In this document: piece after piece, positions 37,741 to 47,411 of the stretch | Position numbering within the stretch: the first letter of the stretch is position 1 | Layout: the number at the start of each line of letters is the position of its first letter | Assembly (NCBI RefSeq): GCF_014638745.1 | Contig: NZ_BMFO01000001.1 | Location: 248,001-312,000, forward strand | Source: Arenimonas maotaiensis | GTDB taxonomy: Bacteria; Pseudomonadota; Gammaproteobacteria; Xanthomonadales; Xanthomonadaceae | Length of the DNA stretch: 64,000 bases | Reading direction: 5' to 3' | Position numbers and translations under genes: made by a program | Notes under the pieces: model-generated | Databases searched by the model: none | Seen by the model: only the letters and a program-made list of their open reading frames with translations | Told to the model about the DNA's origin: nothing

Positions 37741-38661
37741 ATGCACGCGCATCCGCACGGCCACGGACACGGGCATGCCGGCCACGGAAACAGCCAGCAT
37801 CTGTTCGCCTGGGCGATGTGGATCAACCTGGCGTATTCGGCGCTGGAGGCCGGCATCGGCATTTACAGCAATTCGCTGGCGCTGATTTCCGACGCCCTGC
37901 ACAATCTGGGCGACGCCGCCGGCTTGGCTTTGGCCTGGGGCGCGGCCTGGATGGCCAGCCAACCGCCGACCGAGCGCCACACCTTCGGCTGGCGCCGCGC
38001 CACGCAGATCTCACCGCTGTTCAACGCACTGATCCTGGTCGGTTTCAGCGGCGCCCTGCTGTGGGAGGCGATTACCCGCCTGCACGCGCCGCCCGAGGTA
38101 CCGGGGCTGACGGTGATGGCCGTCGCCGGGCTCGGCATCGTGGTCAACCTGGGTACCGCCGCCCTGTTCCACCGCGGCCAGCACACCGACCTGAACAAGC
38201 GCGGCGCCTACCTGCATCTGCTGGCCGACGCCGCGGTGTCGCTGGCGGCGGTCATCGCCGGCCTCGGCATCTGGTGGGCCGGCTGGCGCTGGCTCGACCC
38301 GCTGACCGCGGTGCTGGTGGCGGTGGTGATCGGCGTCGGCAGTTGGGGCCTGCTGAAGGCCAGCTTTCTGCAGGTGATGGACGCCGTTCCCGAGGGACTG
38401 GATAAAGCCGAGGTCGAACGCTGGCTGCTGGCCCTGCCCGGCGTCTCGGCCGTGCACCACGTGCATATCTGGTCGCTCGGCGCCGAGGAGATCGCGCTGA
38501 CCGCGCATGTCGTGCGCGCCACCGCCGAAGGCCATGACGACTTCATCGACGCCGCCAACCACGGGCTGCACGAACGCTTCGGCATCAACCATGCCACGCT
38601 GCAGATCGAGCTCGGCGGCGCCTGCCTGCACGACCACCACGACCACGCCCCGCACCACTGA
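37741..38661 (+). CDS. Cation diffusion facilitator (CzcD/ZitB-like) metal exporter
   Basis: A 306-aa CDF transporter. It has a His-rich N-terminus (MHAHPHGHGHGHAGHG), six predicted membrane spans, and the Zn-site motifs SDALHNLGDAAG in TM2 and HLLADAAVSLAAV in TM5. The cytoplasmic C-terminal domain includes VHHVHIWSLGAEEIALTAHV, and the chain ends in a second His cluster. Such proteins export Zn2+ or similar divalent ions in exchange for protons. It is inserted between pyrH (2 bp upstream) and frr, an unusual but compact location. Confidence 0.92.
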   Translation: MHAHPHGHGHGHAGHGNSQHLFAWAMWINLAYSALEAGIGIYSNSLALISDALHNLGDAAGLALAWGAAWMASQPPTERHTFGWRRATQISPLFNALILVGFSGALLWEAITRLHAPPEVPGLTVMAVAGLGIVVNLGTAALFHRGQHTDLNKRGAYLHLLADAAVSLAAVIAGLGIWWAGWRWLDPLTAVLVAVVIGVGSWGLLKASFLQVMDAVPEGLDKAEVERWLLALPGVSAVHHVHIWSLGAEEIALTAHVVRATAEGHDDFIDAANHGLHERFGINHATLQIELGGACLHDHHDHAPHH

Positions 38662-38701
38662 GCTTTTTCAGCGATTTTAAGCGTTTAGCGGCCGCTCGGG
38701 C

Positions 38702-38707
38702 TATAAT
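38702..38707 (+). promoter_or_regulatory. Candidate -10 element for frr
   Basis: A perfect TATAAT 29 bp before the frr ATG, in an AT-richer gap after the CDF gene. A matching -35 is not convincing. Confidence 0.45.
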
Positions 38708-38736
38708 TGGGCCTGTCCCGAAAACCGGAGCCACGC

Positions 38737-39294
38737 ATGCTCAACGAAATCAAGAAAGACGCGCAGACGCGCATGGCCAAAAGCATCGACGCCCTCAAGC
38801 ACGAGCTGAGCTCGCTGCGTACCGGACGCGCCAGCACCGGCCTGGTCGACAACCTGAAAGTCAATTACTACGGTACCGACACCCCGCTCAGCCAGGTCGC
38901 CACGGTCGCCATCGCCGACGCGCGCTCGATCACCATCACGCCGTGGGAGAAATCCATGGTCGGCGCGGTCGAGAAGGCCATCCTGGCCTCCAACCTCGGC
39001 TTCACCCCGAACACCCTCGGCCAGGTCATCCGCATCAACCTGCCGCCGCTGACCGAAGAACGCCGCAAGGAGCTGATCAAGCACGTGTACGCCGAAGGCG
39101 AGAACGCCAAGATTTCGGTGCGCAACATCCGCCGCGACGCCATCTCGGCGGTGAAGGATCTGCTCAAGGACAAGGCCATCTCGGAAGACGAGGCGCACCG
39201 CGCCGAGGACGAGATCCAGAAGATCACCGACAAGGCGGTCAAGGACATCGACGACGTCGCCAAGGCGAAAGAATCCGAGCTGCTGGCCGTCTGA
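38737..39294 (+). CDS. frr: Ribosome recycling factor
   Basis: RRF splits post-termination ribosomes together with EF-G. The 185-aa length equals the E. coli protein. It has LKHELSSLRTGRAST, the long-helix start, and INLPPLTEERRKELIKHV and VRNIRRDAISAVKDL further on. The ATG is preferred over an upstream in-frame Met because GGAG precedes it by 7 bp. Confidence 0.98.
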   Translation: MLNEIKKDAQTRMAKSIDALKHELSSLRTGRASTGLVDNLKVNYYGTDTPLSQVATVAIADARSITITPWEKSMVGAVEKAILASNLGFTPNTLGQVIRINLPPLTEERRKELIKHVYAEGENAKISVRNIRRDAISAVKDLLKDKAISEDEAHRAEDEIQKITDKAVKDIDDVAKAKESELLAV

Positions 39295-39298
39295 GCCG

Positions 39299-40045
39299 AT
39301 GGCCATGCCTACCGAGGCCGCGCGCCTGCCCCGCCACATCGCCGTCATCATGGACGGCAACGGGCGTTGGGCCGAGCGCCGCGGCAGCATCCGCAGCGTC
39401 GGCCACCGCGCCGGCGCCAAGGCGGTGCAGACCGCCATCGAATTCTGCCTCGAGCGCGGCATCGGCTGCCTGACCCTGTTCGCGTTCTCCAGCGAGAACT
39501 GGCGGCGCCCGGAAGAGGAAGTCGGCACGCTGATGAAGCTGTTCCTGCGCATGCTCGAATCGGAGATCGAGGAACTGCACCGGCGCGGCGTGCGCATCGG
39601 CTTCATCGGCCAGCGCAGCGATTTTCCGGCCGAAATCCGGGAAAAGATGGATTGGGCCGAACGCCTGACCGCCGGCAACGACACCCTGCGCCTGAACATC
39701 GCCGGTAGCTACGGCGGCCGCTGGGACATCGTCAACGCCTGCCGCCGGTTGCTCGCGGCCAATGACGGCGCGCCGCTGCGCGCCGAACAGGTCACCGAGG
39801 AAAGTCTCGGCGGATTCATGGCCCTGGCCGACCAGCCCGAGCCCGACCTGCTGATCCGCACCGGCGGCGACTGCCGCATCAGCAACTTCCTGCTCTGGCA
39901 GATGGCTTACACCGAGTTCTGGTTCACCCCGGTGCTCTGGCCGGACATCGACCGCGCCGTGCTGCAGCAGGCGCTCGACGACTACGCCGGACGCGAGCGC
40001 CGTTTCGGCCTGATCAGCGCGCAAGTGCGCGGAGAATCGGCATGA
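39299..40045 (+). CDS. uppS: Undecaprenyl diphosphate synthase (cis-prenyltransferase)
   Basis: Makes the C55 lipid carrier for peptidoglycan and O-antigen synthesis. The 248-aa product has the diagnostic motif HIAVIMDGNGRWAERRG, then GAKAVQTAIEFC, LTLFAFSSENWRRP, and the C-terminal DLLIRTGGDCRISNFLLWQM. A start two codons later (39305) is equally possible. The 3' end overlaps cdsA by 4 bp. Confidence 0.97.
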   Translation: MAMPTEAARLPRHIAVIMDGNGRWAERRGSIRSVGHRAGAKAVQTAIEFCLERGIGCLTLFAFSSENWRRPEEEVGTLMKLFLRMLESEIEELHRRGVRIGFIGQRSDFPAEIREKMDWAERLTAGNDTLRLNIAGSYGGRWDIVNACRRLLAANDGAPLRAEQVTEESLGGFMALADQPEPDLLIRTGGDCRISNFLLWQMAYTEFWFTPVLWPDIDRAVLQQALDDYAGRERRFGLISAQVRGESA

Positions 40046-40866
40046 GCCATGGCGCACGGCTGAAATCGGCCCTCTGGATGATTCCGCTGGCGGTCGCGGC
40101 GGTGCTGTACCTGCCGACGCCCTGGATGGGCGCTTTGATGGCGGCGGTATTGCTGGCCGGCCTGCATGAATGGACCGGCATGGCCGGGCTGTATACGCCG
40201 CGCGGCAAGCAGCTGTATCTGCTGACCAATGCCGCGCTGATGGCGGCGCTGGCCTGGACCGACGGCCCCGGACACCGCGGTCTGTGGCTGGCCTGCCTGG
40301 CCGGCGGCGCGTTCTGGCTGTTGGCGGCGTTGTGGCTCTGGCGCTTCGATTTCCTGCGTGAGCGTTCGATCCGCAGCCGCGTCCTGAAGTTGTTGGCCGG
40401 CACCTTGGCCTGCGTCCCGGCCTGGGCCGCCCTGGTCTGGATCCACGGCAGCCCGCAAGGACCGGTCTGGACCTTGTTCGTCATCGGCCTGATCGCCGCC
40501 GCCGACAGCGGCGCCTATCTGTTCGGGGTCAATTTCGGCAAACGCAAACTGGCGCCGAACATCAGCCCGGGCAAAAGCTGGGAAGGCTTCTGGGGCGGCT
40601 TGGCCGCCACCGTCGCCTTGGCCGCGCTGTGTCTGCCGCTGTTCGATACGTCCAACGCCGGTTACGCGCGTTTCGCGCTGCTCGGACTCGCGGTCGGCAT
40701 CTTCTCGGTGGTCGGCGACCTGCTGGAAAGCCTGCTGAAACGCCACGCCGGCATCAAGGACTCCAGCAGCCTGATTCCCGGCCACGGCGGCCTCTTGGAC
40801 CGCCTGGACAGCATCGTGTCCGGACTGGTGGTGGCGGCCTTGGTGAAGTTCTGGCTGGGTCTATGA
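40042..40866 (+). CDS. cdsA: Phosphatidate cytidylyltransferase (CDP-diglyceride synthase)
   Basis: CdsA forms CDP-diacylglycerol for phospholipid synthesis in the inner membrane. The 274-aa product has about eight hydrophobic spans, and near the C-terminus carries the signature [20 protein letters not shown] with the conserved Ser, Asp and Lys. The internal [20 protein letters not shown] holds the second acidic site. It overlaps uppS and dxr by 4 bp each (ATGA), so the three are translationally linked. Confidence 0.96.
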   Translation: MSHGARLKSALWMIPLAVAAVLYLPTPWMGALMAAVLLAGLHEWTGMAGLYTPRGKQLYLLTNAALMAALAWTDGPGHRGLWLACLAGGAFWLLAALWLWRFDFLRERSIRSRVLKLLAGTLACVPAWAALVWIHGSPQGPVWTLFVIGLIAAADSGAYLFGVNFGKRKLAPNISPGKSWEGFWGGLAATVALAALCLPLFDTSNAGYARFALLGLAVGIFSVVGDLLESLLKRHAGIKDSSSLIPGHGGLLDRLDSIVSGLVVAALVKFWLGL

Positions 40867-42020
40867 GACGCGTCTGCCTGTTCGGCGCGACGGGATCCAT
40901 CGGCCGCTCGACCCTGGACGTGATCGACCGCCATGCGGAGCGCTTCACGGTGTCGGCGCTGTCGGCGCACACCCAGGTCGATGCCCTGCTCGAACTGTGC
41001 CGGCGTTATCGTCCCAAACAAGCCTGCATCGCGCAGGCCGATCTGCATCCGCAGCTGCGCGACGGCCTGCGCGCCGCCGGCCTCGACACCGAAGCCTTGG
41101 CCGGCGCGGAAGGACTGGACGCATTGGCCGCCGACGGCGGTTCGGATACCGTGGTCGCCGCCATCGTCGGCGCAGCCGGCGTGTCGTCCACGCTCGCCGC
41201 CGCCCGCGCCGGCAAACGCATCCTGCTGGCCAACAAGGAATCGGTGGTGCTGGCGGGGCAGTTGCTGATGCGGACCGTGCAGGCGCATGGCGCGCAACTG
41301 TTCCCGATCGACAGCGAACACAACGCCATCTTCCAATGCCTGCCGCCAAACGGCGGCAGACAGGGCGTACGCCGTCTGGTGCTGACCGCTTCCGGCGGCC
41401 CGTTCCGCGGCTACTCGCGCGCGCAGCTGGAAGCCATCACGCCCGAGCAGGCCTGCAAGCACCCGAACTGGTCGATGGGCCGCAAGATTTCGGTGGATTC
41501 CGCCAGCCTGATGAACAAGGGCCTGGAAGTGATCGAGGCGCACCACCTGTTCGACATGCCGCCCGGGCGCATCGACGTGGTGGTGCACCCGCAAAGCATC
41601 GTGCATTCGATGGTCGACTACCTCGACGGTTCGGTGATCGCCCAGATGGGCCTGCCCGACATGCGCACCGCCATCGCCTACGGCCTGTCGCATCCGGAGC
41701 GGATCGACGCCGGCGTCGGCGCGCTGGACTTGGCCGCCTTGGCCAAACTCGAGTTCGAAGCGCCCGACCGCGCCACCTTCCCCTGCCTCGACCTGGCCTA
41801 CGAGGCCATCGCCCGCGGCGGCAACGCGCCGGCCGTGCTGAACGCCGCCAACGAGGTCGCGGTCGAGCGCTTCCTGGCCGGCGATCTGCCGTTCCTGGGC
41901 ATACCGGACACCATCGCGCGCGTGTTGGCCGCCGTGCCATGGGAACCCGCGGCCGATTTGGCGGTCCTATTGGCCAGCGACGGCGAAGCGCGACTGCGCG
42001 CCGCCGGCCAAGCCCTCTGA
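40863..42020 (+). CDS. dxr: 1-deoxy-D-xylulose 5-phosphate reductoisomerase
   Basis: Dxr catalyses the first committed step of the MEP isoprenoid pathway. The 385-aa product opens with the NADPH-binding [16 protein letters not shown]. It has [16 protein letters not shown], the substrate motifs [13 protein letters not shown] and [12 protein letters not shown], and the flexible loop [20 protein letters not shown]. Within this cluster it supplies precursors later used by ispA and uppS. Confidence 0.97.
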   Translation: MRRVCLFGATGSIGRSTLDVIDRHAERFTVSALSAHTQVDALLELCRRYRPKQACIAQADLHPQLRDGLRAAGLDTEALAGAEGLDALAADGGSDTVVAAIVGAAGVSSTLAAARAGKRILLANKESVVLAGQLLMRTVQAHGAQLFPIDSEHNAIFQCLPPNGGRQGVRRLVLTASGGPFRGYSRAQLEAITPEQACKHPNWSMGRKISVDSASLMNKGLEVIEAHHLFDMPPGRIDVVVHPQSIVHSMVDYLDGSVIAQMGLPDMRTAIAYGLSHPERIDAGVGALDLAALAKLEFEAPDRATFPCLDLAYEAIARGGNAPAVLNAANEVAVERFLAGDLPFLGIPDTIARVLAAVPWEPAADLAVLLASDGEARLRAAGQAL

Positions 42021-42030
42021 CCTGCGAGCC

Positions 42031-43365
42031 ATGAACGTCATCAGCCCCGTCTTCTGGTACATCATCACCATCGGCGTTTTGGTCGCGGTACACGAATGGG
42101 GCCATTTCATCGTGGCGCGCGCCTGCGGCGTGCACGTCGAGCGCTTCTCGATCGGCTTCGGCCGCGCGTTGCTGTCGCGCACCGGCCGCAATGGCACCGA
42201 ATACCGTTTGGCGCTGGTTCCGTTCGGCGGCTACGTGAAGATGCTGGACGAACGCGACGGCGACGTGCCGGCCGAGCTGCGGCCGTTCGCCTTCAACCGG
42301 CAGCCGGTCGGCCGCCGCTTCGCCATCGTCGCGGCCGGTCCGCTGGCCAACCTGATCCTGTGCATCGGCCTGCTGTGGGCCGCGTTCGGGTTGGGCGTAC
42401 AGGAACTGCGGCCCTTGCTCGGCCCGGCGCACGGGCTGGCGCAGCAGGCCGGTTTCCAAGCCGGCGACGAACTGCGGGCGGTCGATGGCCGTCCGGTGCA
42501 GACCTGGAACGACGCCCTGCCGCCGCTGGCGCTGGCCGCCATCGACCGGCGTCCGATCCGCATCGACGTCGAAACCCTGGACGGCGAATCGCGTACGCGC
42601 CATCTGGCGCTGGAGCGCCTGCCGGCCGACTTCGCGCAAGGCAAGCTGCTGCAGGAAATCGGCCTCAGCCCCTACTTCGCCGCACCGGCCGCGATCGTCG
42701 GCAGCGTCGAAGCCGGCAGTCCGGCCGACGGCGTGCTGCGCCCGGGCGACCGCATCACCGCCATCGAAGGCGAGCCGGTCAAGGACTTCGGCGATGTCGC
42801 CGCGCTGTTGAAGGAACGCTCGGGCACCGGGCGCAATCTGCGCGTGGACGTCGCGCGCGGCGGTGCGGCACTGCAGTTCCTGATCGAACCGAAGGCGATG
42901 GCGGTCGGCGGCGAAACCCGCTGGCGGCTGGGCATCGCCAGCCCGGCGGCGACCCGGACCGTGCAGTATCCGTTCTGGCAAGCGCTGCCGAAAGCGATCG
43001 GCAAGACCGCCGACATGACCGCCAACAGCCTGTCGGTGATCAAGCGCCTGCTGACCGGCGCGGCCTCGATGGACAACCTGTCCGGCCCGGTCGGCATCGC
43101 GCAGGCCGCCGACCACCAGGCCGGCTGGGGTCTGGCGGCGTTCCTGTCGTTCCTGGCCGCGGTGTCGCTGGCGCTGTGCATCATGAACCTGCTGCCGATT
43201 CCGGTGCTCGACGGCGGCCATCTGCTGTATTTCGCCGTGGAATGGGCGACCGGCCGGCCGCTGTCGGAAGCCGCACAGGCCATCGGCCAGCGCATCGGCC
43301 TGCTTTTGCTGGCCGGCCTGATCGGAATGGCCATTTTCAACGATTTTTTTCGTATCATCTCCTAA
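42031..43365 (+). CDS. rseP: Site-2 membrane metalloprotease RseP
   Basis: RseP cleaves the anti-sigma factor RseA inside the membrane during the sigma-E envelope stress response. The 444-aa product has the zinc motif HEWGH at residues 21-25 in TM1, two PDZ domains (about 115-290), and the C-terminal LDG motif in NLLPIPVLDGGHLLYF. Length matches E. coli RseP (450). It is 30 bp upstream of bamA, the usual arrangement. Confidence 0.97.
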   Translation: MNVISPVFWYIITIGVLVAVHEWGHFIVARACGVHVERFSIGFGRALLSRTGRNGTEYRLALVPFGGYVKMLDERDGDVPAELRPFAFNRQPVGRRFAIVAAGPLANLILCIGLLWAAFGLGVQELRPLLGPAHGLAQQAGFQAGDELRAVDGRPVQTWNDALPPLALAAIDRRPIRIDVETLDGESRTRHLALERLPADFAQGKLLQEIGLSPYFAAPAAIVGSVEAGSPADGVLRPGDRITAIEGEPVKDFGDVAALLKERSGTGRNLRVDVARGGAALQFLIEPKAMAVGGETRWRLGIASPAATRTVQYPFWQALPKAIGKTADMTANSLSVIKRLLTGAASMDNLSGPVGIAQAADHQAGWGLAAFLSFLAAVSLALCIMNLLPIPVLDGGHLLYFAVEWATGRPLSEAAQAIGQRIGLLLLAGLIGMAIFNDFFRIIS

Positions 43366-43395
43366 TCCACCCGGCGTCACCACACTGGAATCCCC

Positions 43396-45918
43396 ATGAC
43401 CTCTCCCAAATTCCGCAAAAGCCTGCTGTGCCTGTCCTTGGCCGTGGCGCTCGGACAGCCCGTCCACGCCCAGGTCGCCGACACCTTCGTCGCCGGCGAC
43501 ATCCGGGTCGACGGCCTGCAGCGCATCTCGGCCGGTACGGTGTTCACCTACCTGCCGATCGAGAAGGGCGACGAGGTCACCGGCGCCAAGACCACCGAGG
43601 CCATCCGCGCCCTTTACAAGACCGGCTTCTTCAGCGACGTCCGCTTCGAGCGCCAGGGCGACATCCTGGTTGTCAGCGTGGTCGAGCGGCCGTCGATCAA
43701 CACCCTGACGCTCAAAGGCAACAAGGAAATCAAGACCGAAGACCTGCTCAAGGGCCTGAAAGGCATCGGCCTGGCCGAGGGCGAGACCTACAACCCGCTG
43801 AACCTGGACCGGGTCACCCAGGAACTGCTGCGCCAGTACAACAACAAGGGCAAATACGGCGTCACCATCACCCCGACCGTGGCCACCATCGACCGCAACC
43901 GGGTCGACGTCACGCTCGACATCGCCGAAGGCAAGGGCGCGCGCCTGCGTGACATCAACATCGTCGGCAACGCGGTCTATGCCGACGACGTGCTGCGCGA
44001 AGGCTGGGAATCGAACACCAGCAACTGGCTGTCCTGGTACAAGCGCGACGACCAGTATTCGCGCGAGAAGCTGTCCGGCGACCTCGAGAAGCTCTCGGAT
44101 TATTACCTCGACCGCGGCTACGTCGACTTCAACGTCGAATCGACCCAGGTCGCGATCACCCCGGACAAGAAGGACATCTTCCTGACCGCCAACGTGACCG
44201 AAGGCGAAGTCTACAAGGTCAGTTCGGTCAAGGTCAGCGGCGACACCATCGTGCCGGTCGCCGAAGTCGAGAAGCTGGTGCTGGTCCGCGCCGGCAACAC
44301 CTTCTCCCGCCAACTGCTGACCGCGACCAACGACCGCATCACCGCCATGCTCGGCAACATCGGCTATGCCTTCGCCGAAGTGAACCCGGTCCCGGAAATC
44401 GACCGCGAGGGCCGGGAGATCGGAATCGACTTCGTGGTCACCCCCGGACCGCGCGTGCAGGTCCGCCGCATCGAGATCGAAGGCAACGTGCGCACCAACG
44501 ACGAAGTGGTTCGGCGCGAGATGCGCCAGTTCGAAAACAGCTGGTATTCGCAGTCGGCGCTGGACCGCTCCAAGATCCGCCTGCAGCGCCTGGGCTTCTT
44601 CGAGACCGTCGAAGTCGAATCGAAACCGGTTCCGGGACGCCCGGATCAGGTCGATGTCGTGATGAAGGTCAAGGAGCGCAACTCCGGCAGCTTCGTGTTC
44701 GGTCTCGGCTACCAGCAGCTGTACGGCATGACCGCCTCGGTGCAGCTCAGCGAGAACAACTTCCTCGGCACCGGCAACCGGATGGCGGTCTCGGTGCAGA
44801 ACAACAGCTATTCCAAGCGCCTGAGCTTCTCCTATACCGACCCCTACTTCACCGAGAACGGCGTCAGCGTCGGCTACAACGTCTCGTTCAGCGATTACAA
44901 CCAAGGCGATTTCAACACCGCGCGCTACACCTCGAAGAACTTCAATTTCGAGTCGGTCATCGGCATCCCGCTGAGCGAGACCGACAGCGTGCAGTTCGCG
45001 CTCGGTTTCGACAAGATCGACCTGACCACCACCCTCGGCTCGACCCCCAAGCCGCTGATCGACTACCTCGACGACATCCTCGGCACCCAGCCGTATTTTC
45101 CGTGCTTCCCGTCGGTCGACGACGACAACAACCCCGCGACGCCGTCCGAGAACGACGACAACAACCCCGCGGCGCCGGACCCCGACATCTGCGGCTTCAA
45201 CCAGACCTGGCCGACCCGTCAGGTGCGCGCGCAAGCCGGTTGGGGCCGCGACTCGCGCAACGATTACCTGTTGCCGACCGCCGGCACCTACCACCGGATC
45301 GGCGCCGAATTCTCGTTCCCGGGCTCGGACATCTCCTACTACAAGCTCAGCTACCAGTTCGAACACTACCGTCCGCTGAATTCCTGGCTGGTGCTCAAAA
45401 TCGGCACGGACTTGGGCTACGGCGACAGCTACGGCAACAGCGGCGGTTACGGCCTGCCGTTCTTCAAGAACTTCTACGTCGGCGGGCCGCAGTCGGTGCG
45501 CGGCTACGAGGCCAACACCCTGGGACCGAGCTACGGCACCTGCGCCATCGTCGCGCCGGCAACCACCTGCGTTCCGAACTACCTGCAGCCGCTCGGCGGC
45601 GCCCTGAAAGTAGCCGGCACCTTCGAGCTGCTGTTCCCGAAACTGTTCAACTCGCGCGGCACGCGCCTGTCGGCCTTCCTCGACTACGGCAACGCCTTCG
45701 CCGGCAGCTTCGACTACAGCGGCTACACCGATCCGAGCGTGGGCGCGGTGTACGGCACCGAGAAATTCAAGCTGAACGCCCTGCGCGCCTCGGCCGGCGT
45801 CGCCCTGCAGTGGCAGGCCCCGGTCGGCCCGATTTCGATCAGCTACGCGATGCCGATCAACGAAGGCGAGTTGGACCGCGTCGAACGTCTGCAGTTCACC
45901 TTCGGCCAGCAGTTCTAA
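43396..45918 (+). CDS. bamA: Outer membrane protein assembly factor BamA
   Basis: BamA is the core of the outer-membrane beta-barrel assembly machine. The 840-aa product has a signal peptide (cleaved near VHAQ), five POTRA domains (about 30-425), and a 16-stranded barrel ending in LQFTFGQQF, with a terminal Phe as in outer-membrane proteins. The barrel's VRGYEANTLGPSYG contains the conserved VRGF/Y-type loop-6 motif. An Asp/Asn/Pro-rich insert lies in an outer loop near residues 575-600, containing two 11-residue repeats; Cys residues flank it (PCFP and DICGF). Confidence 0.97.
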   Translation: MTSPKFRKSLLCLSLAVALGQPVHAQVADTFVAGDIRVDGLQRISAGTVFTYLPIEKGDEVTGAKTTEAIRALYKTGFFSDVRFERQGDILVVSVVERPSINTLTLKGNKEIKTEDLLKGLKGIGLAEGETYNPLNLDRVTQELLRQYNNKGKYGVTITPTVATIDRNRVDVTLDIAEGKGARLRDINIVGNAVYADDVLREGWESNTSNWLSWYKRDDQYSREKLSGDLEKLSDYYLDRGYVDFNVESTQVAITPDKKDIFLTANVTEGEVYKVSSVKVSGDTIVPVAEVEKLVLVRAGNTFSRQLLTATNDRITAMLGNIGYAFAEVNPVPEIDREGREIGIDFVVTPGPRVQVRRIEIEGNVRTNDEVVRREMRQFENSWYSQSALDRSKIRLQRLGFFETVEVESKPVPGRPDQVDVVMKVKERNSGSFVFGLGYQQLYGMTASVQLSENNFLGTGNRMAVSVQNNSYSKRLSFSYTDPYFTENGVSVGYNVSFSDYNQGDFNTARYTSKNFNFESVIGIPLSETDSVQFALGFDKIDLTTTLGSTPKPLIDYLDDILGTQPYFPCFPSVDDDNNPATPSENDDNNPAAPDPDICGFNQTWPTRQVRAQAGWGRDSRNDYLLPTAGTYHRIGAEFSFPGSDISYYKLSYQFEHYRPLNSWLVLKIGTDLGYGDSYGNSGGYGLPFFKNFYVGGPQSVRGYEANTLGPSYGTCAIVAPATTCVPNYLQPLGGALKVAGTFELLFPKLFNSRGTRLSAFLDYGNAFAGSFDYSGYTDPSVGAVYGTEKFKLNALRASAGVALQWQAPVGPISISYAMPINEGELDRVERLQFTFGQQF
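45121..45171 (+). repeat. Short direct repeat inside bamA (extracellular loop insert)
   Basis: An 18-bp sequence GACGACAACAACCCCGCG occurs at 45121-45138 and again at 45154-45171, a 33-bp period in frame. It encodes two copies of an acidic DDNNPA-type motif in a predicted surface loop. Confidence 0.85.
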
Positions 45919-45924
45919 ACGCGG

Positions 45925-46935
45925 ATGCTGACGCTAAAGGCGCTGGCGGAGCGGTTCGGACTGCCCTACCGGGGCGACCCGGGTACGCCGGTGCACGGCA
46001 TCGGCACCTTGGCCAACGCCGGACCGGGCCAGCTGGCGTTCCTGGCCAATGGCAAATACGCCGGCCAGCTGGCCGACACCAAGGCCTCGGTGGTGGTGCT
46101 GTCCGAGGCCGAGGCCGACGCCTGCCCCTGCGCCTGTTTGATCAGCGCCAACCCCTACACCAGCTTCGCGCTGATCAGCGTCCTGTTCGATGATGGCGAC
46201 GACCTGCCCACCGGCGTGCATCCGACCGCGGTCATCGCGGCCAGCGCCGCCGTGGCGCCCGGCGCGCGCATCGGCCCGTATACGGTGGTCGGCGAACGCG
46301 CGGTCATCGCCGCCGGCGCGCAACTGCACGCGCATACGCACGTCGGTACCGATTGCGTGGTGGGTGAAGACTGCGTGCTGATGCCCAAGGTCACGCTGGT
46401 CAAGCGCGTGCGCCTCGGCCGGCGCGTGCGCGTCCACTCCGGCGCGGTGCTCGGCGCCGACGGCTTCGGCATCGCCTTCCACGACGGGCACTGGACCAAG
46501 ATCGCCCAACTCGGCGGCGTCGCCATCGGCGACGACTGCGAGATCGGCGCCAACACCACCATCGACCGCGGCGCCATCGAGGACACCGTGCTCGAGAACG
46601 ACGTGCGGCTCGACAACCAGATCCAGATCGGCCACAACGTCCGCATCGGCGCGCATACGGCCATCGCCGGCTGCGTCGCCGTCGCCGGCTCGACCCGCAT
46701 CGGCCGCTGGTGCCTGATCGGCGGCGCGGCCGGCATCGTCGGCCATATCGAGATCGGCGACCGGATCACCGTCGGCGCCATGAGCCTGGTCACGCACTCG
46801 CTGCGCGAACCGGGCGAATACGCCTCCGGCACACCGATCCAACCCAAAGGCGAATGGCGCCGCAACGCCGCCCGCTTCGCGCGCCTGGACGCCATGGCGC
46901 GCGAACTCAACACACTGAAGAAATCCCGGGATTGA
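45925..46935 (+). CDS. lpxD: UDP-3-O-(3-hydroxyacyl)glucosamine N-acyltransferase
   Basis: LpxD performs the third step of lipid A synthesis, adding the N-linked acyl chain. The 336-aa product has the N-terminal uridine-binding domain ([18 protein letters not shown]) and a long left-handed beta helix of hexapeptide repeats. [15 protein letters not shown] and [16 protein letters not shown] carry the typical active-site region, and a C-terminal helix follows. It starts 6 bp after bamA. Confidence 0.97.
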   Translation: MLTLKALAERFGLPYRGDPGTPVHGIGTLANAGPGQLAFLANGKYAGQLADTKASVVVLSEAEADACPCACLISANPYTSFALISVLFDDGDDLPTGVHPTAVIAASAAVAPGARIGPYTVVGERAVIAAGAQLHAHTHVGTDCVVGEDCVLMPKVTLVKRVRLGRRVRVHSGAVLGADGFGIAFHDGHWTKIAQLGGVAIGDDCEIGANTTIDRGAIEDTVLENDVRLDNQIQIGHNVRIGAHTAIAGCVAVAGSTRIGRWCLIGGAAGIVGHIEIGDRITVGAMSLVTHSLREPGEYASGTPIQPKGEWRRNAARFARLDAMARELNTLKKSRD

Positions 46936-46937
46936 CC

Positions 46938-47411
46938 ATGCCATACGATGTTTCCAAACTGCCCGTCGACGCCGTCTGCATCCAGAAGCTGCTGCCGCAC
47001 CGCTATCCGTTCCTGCTGGTCGACCGCGTCACCGAATTCGAGCCGGGCGTGCGCGTGCGCGCGCTGAAGAACGTCAGCGTCAACGAGGCCTTCTTCAACG
47101 GCCACTTCCCCGGCGCGCCGGTGATGCCCGGCGTGCTGATCGTGGAGGCCCTGGCGCAGGCCGGCGGCCTGCTCAGCCAGCTGACGCTGATGGGCGACGA
47201 CGGCTGCACCGGCAACGAGGGCAAGCTGTTCTATCTGGTCAAGATCGACAACGTGCGCTTCTCCAAGATGGTGGTGCCCGGCGACCAGCTGGTGCTGGAC
47301 GTCACCCTGAAGCGCAAGATCCGCAACATGGCGCTGTACGAGGGCGTGGCCCGGGTCGACGGCAAGGACGTGGCCAGCGCCGAGATCCTGTGCGCGGAGG
47401 GCGGCCAGTGA
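46938..47411 (+). CDS. fabZ: 3-hydroxyacyl-[acyl-carrier-protein] dehydratase
   Basis: FabZ dehydrates beta-hydroxyacyl-ACP in fatty acid elongation and competes with LpxA/LpxD for the same substrate. The 157-aa hot-dog-fold protein has [14 protein letters not shown] and the active-site [20 protein letters not shown], with the catalytic His and Glu. Its position between lpxD and lpxA is standard. The stop codon overlaps the lpxA GTG start. Confidence 0.97.
   Translation: MPYDVSKLPVDAVCIQKLLPHRYPFLLVDRVTEFEPGVRVRALKNVSVNEAFFNGHFPGAPVMPGVLIVEALAQAGGLLSQLTLMGDDGCTGNEGKLFYLVKIDNVRFSKMVVPGDQLVLDVTLKRKIRNMALYEGVARVDGKDVASAEILCAEGGQ

Noticed and set aside
41437-45366. A 1309-aa open frame on the minus strand covering dxr, rseP and most of bamA
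   Set aside because: It is antisense to three certain genes. High GC with few A/T-rich stop codons keeps the opposite frame open, and the translation is low-complexity Ala/Arg/Gly/Val without family motifs.
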